Part shown: positions 1-9,625 of the stretch, in pieces
Layout of the letters: each line of letters starts with the position of its first letter
How positions within the stretch are numbered: position 1 is the first letter of the stretch
Notes under the pieces: generated by a model
Told to the model about the DNA's origin: nothing
What the model saw: the letters and a program-made list of their open reading frames with translations, nothing else
Database searches by the model: none
Source of the DNA: Burkholderia anthina
Lineage (GTDB): Bacteria; Pseudomonadota; Gammaproteobacteria; Burkholderiales; Burkholderiaceae
DNA length: 64,000 bases
Assembly (NCBI RefSeq): GCF_001547525.1
Contig: NZ_CM003768.1
Span: forward strand, 3,410,001-3,474,000
Direction of reading: 5' to 3'
Program-made: the position numbers and the translations under genes

Positions 1-201
1 CGTGCCGTTGTCTTCCGATTCCACGATCTCCAGCACGCCTGCCGATCCGAATCCCTTCAAGGGCTTGGCGTGATCGTGCTTGCGCCCTGTCTGCGCCAGA
101 TACAGCGCATAGCCGAACGTGTCCCGCACGGTTTCGGGCATGACCTTCAAATCCTTGCGCGCCGAGCCGAGCCAGTACAGCGGTTTGATGTATGGATCCA
201 T
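1..201 (-). CDS. HigB/RelE-family toxin (phage Gp49-like), cut by the window's left edge
   Basis: The first 67 residues are visible, starting MDPYIKPLYWLGSARKDLK; the rest lies beyond base 1. The Y-W-x-G-S-A-x-K-D-L opening, followed by F-x-x-A-L-x-x-A-Q-x-G and K-P-L-K-G-F-G-S-A-G-V-L-E, is the hallmark of phage-derived Gp49-like/HigB toxins (PF05973), which cleave mRNA on the ribosome. These toxins usually precede an Xre-type antitoxin gene, which would sit further left on this strand and cannot be seen here. The start is the ATG at 199-201, with an AGGG-type ribosome site about 11 nt before it. The family call rests on recognised sequence; the toxin-antitoxin role is inferred. Confidence 0.8.
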   Translation of the reverse strand, partial: MDPYIKPLYWLGSARKDLKVMPETVRDTFGYALYLAQTGRKHDHAKPLKGFGSAGVLEIVESEDNGT

Positions 202-516
202 CGATGAATTTATCCCTGTTTGGGTATATTTTCAAGGGCCGCGCAGGCATTCGGCGCGGCCGTTCGAATGCGGTGTCAGGAGCGGGCAGGCGAGAAGTGG
301 CCACCGACGGGCGGTGGCGGTTCAGCGATCGGATGCTGCCGACGGGAAATGCGATGTGAACGCCCGGCCGGGCGGCCGTTGCTTCACATTGTTGCGTCGC
401 GTGGAGAGTCGAGACAATTCAGCCGTTCGACAGAGCGCCGTCGCGGCGCATCGATGGCGGAAGGAAGGGCGTGGCTGACGAACCGCGACGCATGGGCTTG
501 CGTGTCGCGTCGACGC
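202..516. other. Gap without a convincing gene
   Basis: Open frames exist here on both strands, but they are GC-driven and have arginine/serine-rich compositions unlike real proteins. The stretch nearest 202 is more AT-rich than its surroundings. It carries a TATACC-like box read leftwards at about 226-231, which could serve the toxin gene. Nothing else is recognisable. Confidence 0.4.
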
Positions 517-702
517 TCAGTCGTCGTTGCCCCATCGCCAGCGGGGCTGCTCGCCCTTGAGCCAGCACACCGCAGTCAGCAGCGCGACCAGCACCACGAG
601 GCAGGCGGCGTACACCACCGGCGACCGATGCGGCGGCACGAGCCAGGCACTCGCGATGACGCCGATCGCGATGGTCTCTTTTGCATCGCAATTGCGATAC
701 AT
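517..702 (-). CDS. Small membrane protein of unknown function
   Basis: This 61-residue protein, starting MYRNCDAKET, has two hydrophobic stretches: about 10-22 (IAIGVIASAWLVP) and 28-45 (a run rich in V, A and L). It ends in a short polar tail with two Trp residues and Asp-Asp. The two-helix hairpin with a charged C-terminus looks like a genuine small inner-membrane protein, although I do not recognise a family. The ATG at 700-702 has no clear ribosome site, and the frame stays open upstream to 789, so the start is uncertain. It diverges from the next gene with about 150 nt between them. Confidence 0.45.
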   Translation of the reverse strand: MYRNCDAKETIAIGVIASAWLVPPHRSPVVYAACLVVLVALLTAVCWLKGEQPRWRWGNDD

Positions 703-850
703 TATCCCGTACGCCCATGTCCCCTGCAAGTCGCCCGAATGGCCAGTCGACCGACCGCTCTCGCCACCGGCGGCCCTGGCCCCCACCAATGCTATCCTCT
801 CGTCCGCTCATCCAGCGTCACCCGGCATCACCCAGCGAGATTCGACCATC

Positions 851-1768
851 ATGACCCGACTGATCAAGCGCGCGTCCGCCGAGGCGCGCGCGTTCAAGCA
901 ACGCCAGCCGTCCGCGTACAACGGCTCCGAAAAACTCCAGCCGCCTCGCGTGAAGCGCCGCCCGGACCTCGACGAACACGACGACGTGCCGGTGCTCGAA
1001 GCGCCGCGCAAGCCGCGCTTCGCGCCCGTGACGTTCTCCGAAGAAGGCGGCGTGCGCTTCCTGCACTTCGGCACCGAGTGGGTGCAGGGCGCGATGCGGA
1101 TCTCGAAGCCGCTGCATATCGAGCTCGAATACGCGCAGCAGATGATGGCGTGGCTGCTGTTCCTCGAAACGCCCGAGCGGATCGTCCAGCTCGGGCTCGG
1201 CACCGGCGCGCTGACGAAGTTCGCGCATCGTTTCCTGCCGCACGCGAAGGTCGAGGCCGTCGAGCTGAACCCGGCCGTGATCGTCGCCGCGCGCACGATG
1301 TTCGCGCTGCCGCCCGACGACGCCCGCCTCGTCGTGCACGAAGCCGACGCATGGGATTTCGTCAACGATGCGGCCAACCGCGGCACGACCGGCGCGATCC
1401 AGATCGACCTGTACGACGCGACCGCGCGCGGCCCCGTGCTCGACAGCGTCGCGTTCTACCGCGCGGTGCGCGGCTGTCTGGCCGATGCCGGCATCGCGAC
1501 GATCAACCTGTTCGGCGATCACCCGAGCTTCGTGCGCAACATGAAGCACCTGAACGCGGCGTTCGATCACCGCGTGATCGCGCTGCCGGAAGTGCACGAC
1601 GGCAACCGGATCGCGATCGCGTTCTCGGGGCCGGCGCTCGACGTGCCGTTCGCGCAGCTCGACGCCCGCGCGAAGCTGATCGAGGACACGCTGAAGCTGC
1701 CCGCGCGCAAGTGGGTGAAAGCTTTGAAAGCAACGACCGGCGCACGCGACACGTCGTTCGCGATCTGA
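851..1768 (+). CDS. Spermidine-synthase-like SAM-dependent methyltransferase-fold protein
   Basis: The protein has 305 residues. After a basic N-terminal tail of about 55 residues comes a Rossmann-like aminopropyltransferase/methyltransferase fold. Motif I reads L-G-L-G-T-G-A-L-T (about 114-122), with the acidic ribose-binding residue in V-E-A-V-E-L-N (134-140). Its region equivalent to the spermidine synthase active site reads Q-I-D-L-Y-D-A and lacks the usual D-x-x-D-P. It is therefore more likely a SpeE-like protein of unknown substrate than a true polyamine synthase. It stands alone between divergent and co-directional neighbours. A weak GC-rich hairpin (1777-1796) follows the stop. Confidence 0.75.
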   Translation: MTRLIKRASAEARAFKQRQPSAYNGSEKLQPPRVKRRPDLDEHDDVPVLEAPRKPRFAPVTFSEEGGVRFLHFGTEWVQGAMRISKPLHIELEYAQQMMAWLLFLETPERIVQLGLGTGALTKFAHRFLPHAKVEAVELNPAVIVAARTMFALPPDDARLVVHEADAWDFVNDAANRGTTGAIQIDLYDATARGPVLDSVAFYRAVRGCLADAGIATINLFGDHPSFVRNMKHLNAAFDHRVIALPEVHDGNRIAIAFSGPALDVPFAQLDARAKLIEDTLKLPARKWVKALKATTGARDTSFAI

Positions 1769-1838
1769 CGCCGGAGGCACCGGCGCGGGCCGGTGCATCC
1801 ACGCGACAAGGGGCGGATCACCTCGGGTTCGCCCCCGC

Positions 1839-1866
1839 TTGACCGCGTGCTCGCGGCTCCTATACT
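1839..1866 (+). promoter_or_regulatory. Sigma70-type promoter for the DUF3311-symporter operon
   Basis: The sequence TTGACC at 1839-1844 and TATACT at 1861-1866 are separated by 16 nt, one of the best consensus promoters in the window. It would give a leader of about 95 nt before the first start codon at 1968. The assignment is by consensus match only. Confidence 0.6.
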
Positions 1867-1967
1867 GGCGCGAAGCCAGGGGGAGCCGCAGCCTACCCGT
1901 ATTGCCGCTCCTCTCGGCGCCGTACCCGCTCAACAAGATCGATAACCGGGATAGAAGAGGAGACGTC

Positions 1968-2210
1968 ATGGCTCACGATGCCGACGCCAACCGGGCCGCC
2001 AAGCGCTGGCTCTGGCTGCTGGTACTGCCGCTGATCGCGATGGTCTGGGTGCCGTCGTACAGCAAGATCGAGCCGCAATGGCTCGGCTTTCCGTTTTTCT
2101 ACTGGTACCAGCTGCTTTGGGTCTTCATCAGCGCGGTGATCACCGCGTTCGTGTATTTCAAGACCAAGAACGCGTGGAAGGCGAGCGGCACGCAAGGAGG
2201 TGCGCAATGA
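1968..2210 (+). CDS. DUF3311 family small membrane protein, partner of the symporter
   Basis: This 80-residue protein has two predicted membrane helices (about 13-30 and 44-65) joined by a short aromatic loop (F-P-F-F-Y-W-Y-Q). This layout is typical of DUF3311 proteins (PF11755), which are encoded directly before sodium:solute symporters. AGAGGAG lies 5 nt before the ATG. The stop codon overlaps the symporter start in an ATGA arrangement, so the two are probably translationally coupled. An accessory or stabilising role for the transporter is inferred from this constant pairing; no catalytic residues are visible. Confidence 0.85.
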   Translation: MAHDADANRAAKRWLWLLVLPLIAMVWVPSYSKIEPQWLGFPFFYWYQLLWVFISAVITAFVYFKTKNAWKASGTQGGAQ

Positions 2211-3757
2211 ATCTCGGCGCGACCTTCGTCTTCGTCCTGCTGTTCATCGGCGTCACGATCATCGGTTTCCTGGCCGCGAACTGGCGGCGCGGCGATCTCG
2301 CCCATCTCGACGAATGGGGCCTCGGCGGACGCCGCTTCGGCACGATCGTCACGTGGTTCCTGCTCGGCGGCGATCTCTACACGGCCTACACGTTCGTCGC
2401 GGTGCCCGCGCTCGTGTTCGGCGCCGGCGCGATGGGCTTCTTCGCGCTGCCGTACACGATCCTGATCTATCCGTTCGCGTTCGTCGTGTTCCCGAAGCTG
2501 TGGAGCATCGCGAAGCGGCACGGCTACGTGACGGCCGCCGATTTCGTCAACGCGCGCTACGGCAGCCGGATGCTCGCGCTCGCGATCGCGGTGACGGGCA
2601 TCGTCGCGACGATGCCGTACATCGCGCTGCAGCTCGTCGGCATCGAGGTGGTGATCGGCGCGCTCGGTTTCGACACGACCGGCTTCGTCGGCGACCTGCC
2701 GCTGATCATCGCGTTCGCGATCCTCGCCGCGTACACGTACACGTCGGGGCTGCGCGCGCCCGCGATGATCGCGATCGTGAAGGACGTACTGATCTACATC
2801 ACGATCGCGGCCGCCGTCATCGTGATTCCCGCGAAGCTCGGCGGCTTCGGGCACATCTTTTCCGCGGTGCCGCCCGCGAAGCTGCTGCTGAAGGCGCCCG
2901 ACGCGGCGAGCCTGAACGGCTACAGCGCGTACGCGACGCTCGCGGTCGGCTCGGCGCTCGCGCTGTTCCTGTATCCGCACTCGGTCACGGCAATCCTGTC
3001 GTCGTCGTCGGGCAACTCGATCCGCCGCAACATGGCGATGCTGCCCGCGTACTCGTTCGTGCTCGGCCTGCTCGCGCTGCTCGGCTACATGGCGCTCGCC
3101 TCCGGCGTGAAGGACATGCCGCAATACGCGCCGTACTTCAAGGCGTTCGGCCCGAACTTCGCGGTGCCCGCGCTGTTCCTCGAGTACTTCCCGTCGTGGT
3201 TCGTCGGCGTCGCGTTCGCGGCGATCGGCATCGGCGCGCTGGTGCCGGCGGCGATCATGTCGATCGCGGCCGCGAACCTGTACACGCGCAACATCCACCG
3301 CGAGTTCGTGAACCGCAACATGTCGCACGACCAGGAAACGCACGTCGCGAAGCTCGTGTCGCTGATCGTGAAGGTGGGCGCGGTGGCGTTCATCCTCGGG
3401 CTGCCGCTGACCTACGCGATCCAGCTGCAACTGCTCGGCGGGATCTGGATCATTCAGACGCTGCCGGCGATCGTGCTCGGCCTGTACACGCGCGTGCTCG
3501 ACCATCGCGGGCTGCTCGCCGGCTGGGCGGCCGGCATCGTCTGCGGCACGTGGATGGCGATCTCGCTGAAGCTGGCGAGCTCGATCTTCACGATCCATCT
3601 GTTCGGCCTCGCGATTCCCGGCTACGCGGCCGTGTGGTCGCTGGTCGTGAACCTGGTGGTGTCGGTGGTCGTGAGCGTGCTGGTGCGCGCGATCGGCATG
3701 GCGCATGCGGAGGATCGCACGCGGCCGGAGGATTATCTCGACGTCGTCGAGGGTTGA
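2207..3757 (+). CDS. mctP: Sodium:solute symporter family permease, MctP-like monocarboxylate transporter
   Basis: The 516-residue protein is built of about 13 hydrophobic helices and belongs to the solute:sodium symporter family (LeuT fold). Family features include an N-terminal W-G-L-G-G-R-R-F-G-T segment and an early Y-T-A-Y-T-F helix break. The best-known member with a DUF3311 partner is Rhizobium MctP, which takes up lactate, pyruvate and alanine. The substrate here is inferred from that resemblance. It overlaps the DUF3311 gene by 4 nt (ATGA), with AGGAGG 7 nt before the start. The operon ends at a strong hairpin shared with the convergent VOC gene. Confidence 0.85.
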   Translation: MNLGATFVFVLLFIGVTIIGFLAANWRRGDLAHLDEWGLGGRRFGTIVTWFLLGGDLYTAYTFVAVPALVFGAGAMGFFALPYTILIYPFAFVVFPKLWSIAKRHGYVTAADFVNARYGSRMLALAIAVTGIVATMPYIALQLVGIEVVIGALGFDTTGFVGDLPLIIAFAILAAYTYTSGLRAPAMIAIVKDVLIYITIAAAVIVIPAKLGGFGHIFSAVPPAKLLLKAPDAASLNGYSAYATLAVGSALALFLYPHSVTAILSSSSGNSIRRNMAMLPAYSFVLGLLALLGYMALASGVKDMPQYAPYFKAFGPNFAVPALFLEYFPSWFVGVAFAAIGIGALVPAAIMSIAAANLYTRNIHREFVNRNMSHDQETHVAKLVSLIVKVGAVAFILGLPLTYAIQLQLLGGIWIIQTLPAIVLGLYTRVLDHRGLLAGWAAGIVCGTWMAISLKLASSIFTIHLFGLAIPGYAAVWSLVVNLVVSVVVSVLVRAIGMAHAEDRTRPEDYLDVVEG

Positions 3758-3806
3758 TACGGGCCGAGCGCGGCCGCGTGCCGCGCACGCGCCGCGCGGC
3801 AACGAA

Positions 3807-3836
3807 AACGCCCGCCACCGGGAGGTGGCGGGCGTT
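3807..3836. terminator. Bidirectional hairpin between convergent genes
   Basis: A perfect 13-bp inverted repeat (3807-3819 with 3824-3836) closes on a GGGA loop. It lies between the stop codons of the plus-strand symporter and the minus-strand VOC gene. Short T-rich tracts follow on both strands. It is likely a shared intrinsic terminator. Confidence 0.75.
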
Positions 3837-3846
3837 CGTTCTTGCG

Positions 3847-4302
3847 TCACCCTTGTGCGCGTTTCGCGAGTTCCTCGCGCTGCGACAGGTCCTCGACGTT
3901 GACCATCCAGTGCACGCCGAAACGATCCTTCGCCATCCCGAAGCCGAGCGCCCAGAACGTCTTGCCGAACGGCATCGTCACTTCGCCGCCGTCGGCGAGC
4001 GCATTGAACAGCTTCTGGCCTTCGTCGACCGTCGCCGGGTTCAGCGACAGCGAGTAGCCGGCATGCGCGGCGCCTGCCGGCTGGCTGCCGTCGCCGTCCG
4101 AGCACATGATCATCGAGTCGCCGATCGTGAAGCTCGCGTGCATCACCTTGTCGGCCATCTCCGGCGAGATCGGGTAATCGGGATTCGGCGGTGCGTCCTT
4201 GAAGTGCATCTTGAACACCGTCTTTGCGCCGAGCGCCTTTTCGTAGAACTGAAGGGCTTCGTCGGCACGACCGTAGAACGTCAGGTACGGTTGAACTTGC
4301 AT
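3847..4302 (-). CDS. VOC superfamily protein, PhnB-like
   Basis: The 151-residue protein, starting MQVQPYLTF, has the two beta-alpha-beta-beta-beta modules of the vicinal-oxygen-chelate fold. It matches the PhnB/3-demethylubiquinone-9 methyltransferase-like subgroup, with Y-L-x-F-x-G-x-A-x-E-A-L-x-F-Y near the N-terminus, M-H-A-S-F-T-I-G-D in the middle, and F-G-K-T-F-W-A-L-G-F-G followed by D-R-F-G-V-x-W-M-V-N at the end. The biochemical activity of this subgroup is not settled, so only the fold is claimed. The ATG at 4300-4302 has AGGAG 8 nt upstream. It is transcribed alone. Confidence 0.85.
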   Translation of the reverse strand: MQVQPYLTFYGRADEALQFYEKALGAKTVFKMHFKDAPPNPDYPISPEMADKVMHASFTIGDSMIMCSDGDGSQPAGAAHAGYSLSLNPATVDEGQKLFNALADGGEVTMPFGKTFWALGFGMAKDRFGVHWMVNVEDLSQREELAKRAQG

Positions 4303-4437
4303 CGTTGTCTCCTGTGGGCCGGGCAGGCGGAGCGGCGCCGGCTCGGGTACTGCGGGGATTGACCGGGACGGGCGCGACGGGATGCGGCCGCCGCACTCGT
4401 GACGTGGATTGTAGTGCCCGTGCTCGACGATGGAATG

Positions 4438-4477
4438 AAAAATAAAAACGGCCGCGAACATGCAGTTCGCGGCCGTT
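4438..4477 (-). terminator. Intrinsic terminator of the transaldolase gene
   Basis: A 12-bp perfect stem (4447-4458 with 4466-4477) has a 7-nt loop. On the minus strand it is followed by a T5-A-T5 tract, a textbook Rho-independent terminator. It lies about 70 nt past the tal stop codon. Confidence 0.9.
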
Positions 4478-4547
4478 CGTCGTGCCGGTTGACGGCTGTT
4501 GTCAGTCTTGCTGACAGATCAACCGACAGCCGTCACGCACGCGCGGT

Positions 4548-5501
4548 TCAGCGCAGCGCGTCGATCAGCTTCTCGAGCTTCACCGCGTCGGCGGCGAACA
4601 CGCGGATGCCTTCGGCGAGTTTTTCGGTCGCCATCGCTTCGTCGTTCAACTGGAAGCGGAACGATGCCTCGTCGATCGCGACGCGCTCGGACGGCTTGTC
4701 CTGCAGCGTGTCCGGCGACAGCTTGCGGGCGACCGTCTCGTTGCTCTCCTGCAGCTTCTGCAGCAAATCGGGACTGATCGTCAGCAGATCGCAGCCGGCG
4801 AGCTCGGTGATCTGGCTCGTCGTGCGGAAGCTCGCGCCCATCACTTCGGTCTTGTAGCCGAACGTCTTGTAGTACGTGTAGATGCGGCGCACCGATTGCA
4901 CGCCCGGATCGTTCGCGCCGCCGTCCTTCGCTTCATTCCATTCCGCGCCGGCCTGCTTCTTGTACCAGTCGTAGATGCGGCCGACGAACGGCGAGATCAG
5001 CTGCGCGCCGGCTTCCGCGCACGCGGCGGCCTGCACGAGCGAGAAAAGCAGGGTCATGTTGCACTTGATCCCTTCCTTCTGCAGCACCTCGGCCGCGCGG
5101 ATGCCTTCCCACGTCGATGCGAGCTTGATCAGGATGCGCTCGCGGCCGACGCCGGCCGCTTCGTACAGCTTGATGAGCTCGCGACCCTTGTCGATCGAGC
5201 GCTGCGTGTCGAACGACAGGCGTGCGTCGACCTCGGTCGACACGCGGCCCGGGATCAGCTTCAGGATTTCGGTGCCGAATGCGATCAGCAGGCGGTCGAT
5301 GATGAAATCGGTGCTTTCGTTGCGGTGATCGCGGACGGTTTTCTCGAGGATCGGCTTGTACGCATCCTTCTGGACGGCCTTCAGGATCAGCGACGGGTTC
5401 GTGGTCGCGTCCTGCGGCTTGTATTGCGCAAGCTGCTGGAAGTCGCCCGTGTCGGCGACGACGGTCGTGTACTGCTTCAGCTGGTCGAGTGCGGTAGTCA
5501 T
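4548..5501 (-). CDS. tal: Transaldolase
   Basis: The 317-residue protein has the same length and close sequence as E. coli TalB. It transfers a dihydroxyacetone unit between sedoheptulose-7-phosphate and glyceraldehyde-3-phosphate in the non-oxidative pentose phosphate pathway. Visible landmarks are D-A-T-T-N-P-S-L (31-38), [11 protein letters not shown] (86-96) and the Schiff-base lysine in R-I-L-I-K-L-A-S-T (Lys126, equivalent to TalB Lys132). S-P-F-V-G-R-I-x-D-W-Y and M-G-A-S-F-R also match. The start [19 protein letters not shown] aligns with the TalB N-terminus. It is monocistronic, with its own terminator. Confidence 0.95.
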   Translation of the reverse strand: MTTALDQLKQYTTVVADTGDFQQLAQYKPQDATTNPSLILKAVQKDAYKPILEKTVRDHRNESTDFIIDRLLIAFGTEILKLIPGRVSTEVDARLSFDTQRSIDKGRELIKLYEAAGVGRERILIKLASTWEGIRAAEVLQKEGIKCNMTLLFSLVQAAACAEAGAQLISPFVGRIYDWYKKQAGAEWNEAKDGGANDPGVQSVRRIYTYYKTFGYKTEVMGASFRTTSQITELAGCDLLTISPDLLQKLQESNETVARKLSPDTLQDKPSERVAIDEASFRFQLNDEAMATEKLAEGIRVFAADAVKLEKLIDALR

Positions 5502-5669
5502 GGCGATTCGGAAGAAGAGCGCGGGGCGCCGGGTTCTCACGGGCCGCGCGAGCGCGGCGGCGAAGCGAAGCGGCGCCGGGCGCCGCTTCCGATCCATCAT
5601 TTTAGGCCCGATTCGTGTCGGGCACGTTTTGGCGTGCCGGGCGCGCGCCGCGGCAGGCGGCGAGCCGCG

Positions 5670-6881
5670 TCACGCGGGGCGCCGCGCGTTCAGGATCACC
5701 TGCGTGACGACGCCCGCGACGAGCCCCCAGAACGCGGAGCCGATCGACAGCAGCGTGAGGCCCGAAGCCGTGACCATGAACGTGACGAGCGCCGCTTCGC
5801 GCTGCTTCACGTCCTGCATCGCGTTCGCGAGCCCGCTCATGATCGAGCCGAACAGCGCGAGCGCCGCGACCGACACGACGAGCGCCTTCGGCAGCGCCGC
5901 GAACAGCGCGGCGATCGTCGCGCCGAAGATCCCGGCGATCAGGTAGAACGTGCCGCACCACACGGCGGCCGTGTAGCGCTTCGCGTGATCCTCGTGCGCT
6001 TCCGGGCCCGTGCAGATGGCGGCCGTGATCGCCGCGAGGTTCACGCCGTGCGCGCCGAACGGCGCGAGCAGCAGCGACGCGAGGCCGGTCGTCGCGATCA
6101 GCGGCGACGACGGCGTCGAATAGCCGTCCGCGCGCAGCACCGCGATGCCCGGCACGTTCTGCGACGCCATCGCGACGACGAACAGCGGAATGCCGATGCT
6201 GACGATCGACGCGATCGAGAACGCGGGCATCGTGAACACGGGCTGCGCGAGCGCGATGTGGAAGCGGCTGAAGTCGAGCAGCCCGAGGCCGCCGGCCACC
6301 GCCGTGCCGACGATCAGCGTCGCCGGAATCGCATAGCGCGGCGCGAGCCGCTTCACGATCAGGTAGGTGAAGAACATCGCGAGCACGAGCGCGGTCTGGA
6401 ACTGCGCGGCGCGGAAGATCTCGATGCCGATCTCGAACAGGATGCCCGCGAGCAGCGCGGCCGCGATGCCGGCCGGAATCCGCTTCATCAGCGTGTCGAA
6501 CAGCCCGCTCACGCCGACGGCGGTCAGCAGCAGCGCGCACACGACGAACGCGCCGATCGCCTCGCGGTAGGGCACGCCGGGCAGCGACGCGATCAGCAGC
6601 GCGGCGCCGGGCGTCGACCACGCGACGACGACGGGCGCGCGAAAACGCAGCGACAGGCCGATGGTCGTCAGCGCCATGCCGATCGACAGCGCCCAGATCC
6701 ACGACGAGATCTGCGCGTCGGTGAGGTGGGCGGCGCGGCCGGCCTGGAACATCAGCACGAGCGAGCTCGTGTAGCCGGTCATCATCGCGACGAAGCCGGC
6801 GACGAGCGCGGACACGGACGTATCGGCGAAAAAGCGGCGGCCGCCGGCGCGGCTGGCGCTCGCGGTGGGCGAAAGGTTCAT
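5670..6881 (-). CDS. benE: Benzoate/H+ symporter, BenE family
   Basis: The 403-residue inner-membrane protein has about 12 hydrophobic segments. It follows the BenE pattern: an N-terminal S-x-L-V-A-G-F-V-A-M-M-T-G-Y-T-S-S helix, P-V-V-V-A-W-S-T-P-G-A-A-L-L, and I-P-A-G-I-A-A-A-L-L-A-G-I-L-F. BenE imports benzoate with protons. No ben catabolic genes lie alongside, so the physiological substrate is not confirmed by context. GGAGAGAG lies just before the ATG at 6879-6881. The following VWA gene is on the same strand only 55 nt upstream and is functionally unrelated. Confidence 0.88.
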   Translation of the reverse strand: MNLSPTASASRAGGRRFFADTSVSALVAGFVAMMTGYTSSLVLMFQAGRAAHLTDAQISSWIWALSIGMALTTIGLSLRFRAPVVVAWSTPGAALLIASLPGVPYREAIGAFVVCALLLTAVGVSGLFDTLMKRIPAGIAAALLAGILFEIGIEIFRAAQFQTALVLAMFFTYLIVKRLAPRYAIPATLIVGTAVAGGLGLLDFSRFHIALAQPVFTMPAFSIASIVSIGIPLFVVAMASQNVPGIAVLRADGYSTPSSPLIATTGLASLLLAPFGAHGVNLAAITAAICTGPEAHEDHAKRYTAAVWCGTFYLIAGIFGATIAALFAALPKALVVSVAALALFGSIMSGLANAMQDVKQREAALVTFMVTASGLTLLSIGSAFWGLVAGVVTQVILNARRPA

Positions 6882-6936
6882 GCTCTCTCCGGGGCGGCCG
6901 CTCGGACGCGGCCTGGGTATCTGCGGGTGGGTGTCG

Positions 6937-8112
6937 TTACTTGCTGAGTGCGCGCATCGCGGTTTCGAGGCCCGCGAGCGTGAGCGGATACATGCGCTGG
7001 CCGAGCACGTCGCGAATGATCGCGATCGATTGCCGGTATTCCCATAGCCGCTCGGGCTCCGGGTTCAGCCATGCATGGTGGGGGAACTGGTCGGCGAGAC
7101 GGCGCAGCCACACGGCGCCGGCTTCCGGGTTGTTGTATTCGACCGAGCCGCCGGGCTGCAGCACCTCGTACGGGCTCATCGTCGCGTCGCCGACGAAGAT
7201 CAGCTTGTAGTCGGGCGTGAACTTGTGCAGCACGTCCCACGTCGCGGTGCGCTCCGCGTGGCGGCGGCGATTGTTCTTCCACAGGTGGTCGTACACGCAG
7301 TTGTGGAAGTAGAAGAATTCGAGGTGCTTGAACTCGGCCTTCGCGGCCGAGAACAGCTCTTCGGTGCGCTTGATGTGGTCGTCCATCGACCCGCCGACGT
7401 CGAGCAGCATCAGCACCTTCACGTTGTTGTGGCGCTCGGGCACCATCCGCAGGTCGAGCCAGCCGGCGTTCGCGGCCGTGCTGCGGATCGTGCCGGGCAG
7501 GTCGAGCTCCTCGGCCGCGCCTTCGCGCGCGAAGCGGCGCAGCCGCCGCAGCGCGACCTTGATGTTGCGCGTGCCGATCTCGACCGAATCGTCGTAGTCG
7601 CGGTACGCGCGCGCCTCCCACACCTTCACCGCGGTGCGATTGCCGTTCGACGGGCCGCCGATGCGCACGCCTTCCGGGTTGTAGCCGCCGTGCCCGAACG
7701 GCGACGTGCCGCCCGTGCCGATCCATTTGTTGCCGCCTTCGTGGCGTTCCTTCTGCTCGTCGAGCAGCGCCTTCAAACGCTCCATCAGCTTGTCGAGGCC
7801 GCCCATCGCCTCGATCTGCGCCTTCTCCTCGGCCGACAGCTCGCGCTCGAGGCGCTTCTCGAGCCAGTCGAGCGGGATGTCGAACGCCTCGGACGGCAGG
7901 GCGGACACGCCGTGGAAATACGCGCCGAACGCCTGGTCGAACTTGTCGAAATATTGCTCGTCCTTGACGAGCGTCATCCGCGCGAGGAAGTAGAACGCGT
8001 CGATCGACGGCGAGATCAGCCCGGCCTTCAGCGCTTCGAGCAGCGTCAGGTATTCCTTCACCGAGACGGGCAGCTTGGCTGCGCGCAGCGCGTAGAAGAA
8101 ATTGAGCAGCAT
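6937..8112 (-). CDS. VWA domain protein (CoxE-like), partner of MoxR ATPase
   Basis: The 391-residue protein, starting MLLNFFYALRAAKLP, has an N-terminal helical region, a charged stretch (about 90-130), a glycine-rich linker (132-154) and a C-terminal von Willebrand factor A domain. The metal-site motif reads L-L-D-V-G-G-S-M (Asp238, Gly240, Ser242) where the family norm is D-x-S-x-S, so the first serine is replaced by glycine. A later T-W-D-V-L-H and V-G-D-A-T-M-S-P-Y-E are conserved in this subgroup. It sits 26 nt downstream of the MoxR gene. Such pairs act as chaperone modules that load cofactors or assemble complexes. The client here is unknown. Confidence 0.85.
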   Translation of the reverse strand: MLLNFFYALRAAKLPVSVKEYLTLLEALKAGLISPSIDAFYFLARMTLVKDEQYFDKFDQAFGAYFHGVSALPSEAFDIPLDWLEKRLERELSAEEKAQIEAMGGLDKLMERLKALLDEQKERHEGGNKWIGTGGTSPFGHGGYNPEGVRIGGPSNGNRTAVKVWEARAYRDYDDSVEIGTRNIKVALRRLRRFAREGAAEELDLPGTIRSTAANAGWLDLRMVPERHNNVKVLMLLDVGGSMDDHIKRTEELFSAAKAEFKHLEFFYFHNCVYDHLWKNNRRRHAERTATWDVLHKFTPDYKLIFVGDATMSPYEVLQPGGSVEYNNPEAGAVWLRRLADQFPHHAWLNPEPERLWEYRQSIAIIRDVLGQRMYPLTLAGLETAMRALSK

Positions 8113-8138
8113 GGCCGGGCCTTCGCGGGTGAGGGGGA

Positions 8139-8981
<843 letters not shown>

Positions 8982-9120
8982 GGCGGCGCTCTTCTTCATC
9001 GGGAAAAAAACCCAGTATAAGTCAGAAGGGCTGTGCGGGCGGGCCGCGCCCGCGTATCGTTGCGGGGCTGCGGCGGGGCGAGCCGGGGGCGCCGTATGGA
9101 CGCGTTCCCCGCCGACGCGG

Positions 9121-9126
9121 TACAAT
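9121..9126 (+). promoter_or_regulatory. Possible -10 box for the cytochrome c pair
   Basis: The sequence TACAAT, followed by a T-rich run, lies about 100 nt before the first cytochrome gene. No good -35 is visible 15-19 nt upstream. The same TACAAT box recurs ahead of several genes in the window. Confidence 0.35.
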
Positions 9127-9225
9127 CTGGCCGTTTTTTTGGCCTGCGTGGCGACCGACAAGCAAAACGGCGCGGGCCGTTGCCGCTTCGGCGCCAGTTT
9201 CCCCTCAAGCTAGGTTACAAGAGCT

Positions 9226-9585
9226 ATGAACAAATTCGTCGGCAAACACGTCGTTGTCGCAGCGCTCGTGGCGCTCGCGGGCAGCGCGCAGGCGGCCGGT
9301 GTGGTCGGCAACCCGAAGGACGGGGCGAGCAAGGCCGCCATGTGCATCGGTTGCCACGGCATCCAGGACTACCGCGCGGCGTACCCGGAGGTCTACCGGG
9401 TGCCTGTCCTCGGCGGCCAGAACCAGCAATACCTCGAGAACGCGCTGAAGGCCTACCGCAAGAAGGATCGTCACTTCCCGTCGATGAATGCGATCGCCGG
9501 CTCGCTGACCGACCAGGACATCGCGGATCTGTCGGCGTACTACGCCGCCCAGAAGGCCGACACGAAGGACAACCCCTACAAGTAA
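9226..9585 (+). CDS. Periplasmic class I cytochrome c (first of a tandem pair)
   Basis: The 119-residue protein has a signal peptide (about 1-23, cleavage after A-Q-A) and one haem motif C-I-G-C-H. A downstream M-N-A-I-A-G-S-L-T-D-Q-D-I-A-D-L-S-A-Y-Y segment provides the likely methionine axial ligand and terminal helix. The sequence G-A-S-K-A-A-M-C-I-G-C-H-G resembles one half of a cytochrome c4. It would carry electrons in the periplasm, probably to a terminal oxidase. A second monohaem gene follows after 40 nt on the same strand, suggesting an operon in which two single-haem proteins do the job of a fused dihaem protein. Confidence 0.9.
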   Translation: MNKFVGKHVVVAALVALAGSAQAAGVVGNPKDGASKAAMCIGCHGIQDYRAAYPEVYRVPVLGGQNQQYLENALKAYRKKDRHFPSMNAIAGSLTDQDIADLSAYYAAQKADTKDNPYK

Positions 9586-9625
9586 AGCGCGCGCCGCCAA
9601 TCTCTCCGGCGGGACAGGAGCATTC

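Noticed and set aside
2099..4396. Long antisense open frame opposite the symporter gene
   Set aside because: It is Arg/His/Asp-rich with no motif and mirrors a perfect transporter gene in codon positions; it is a GC-skew artefact.
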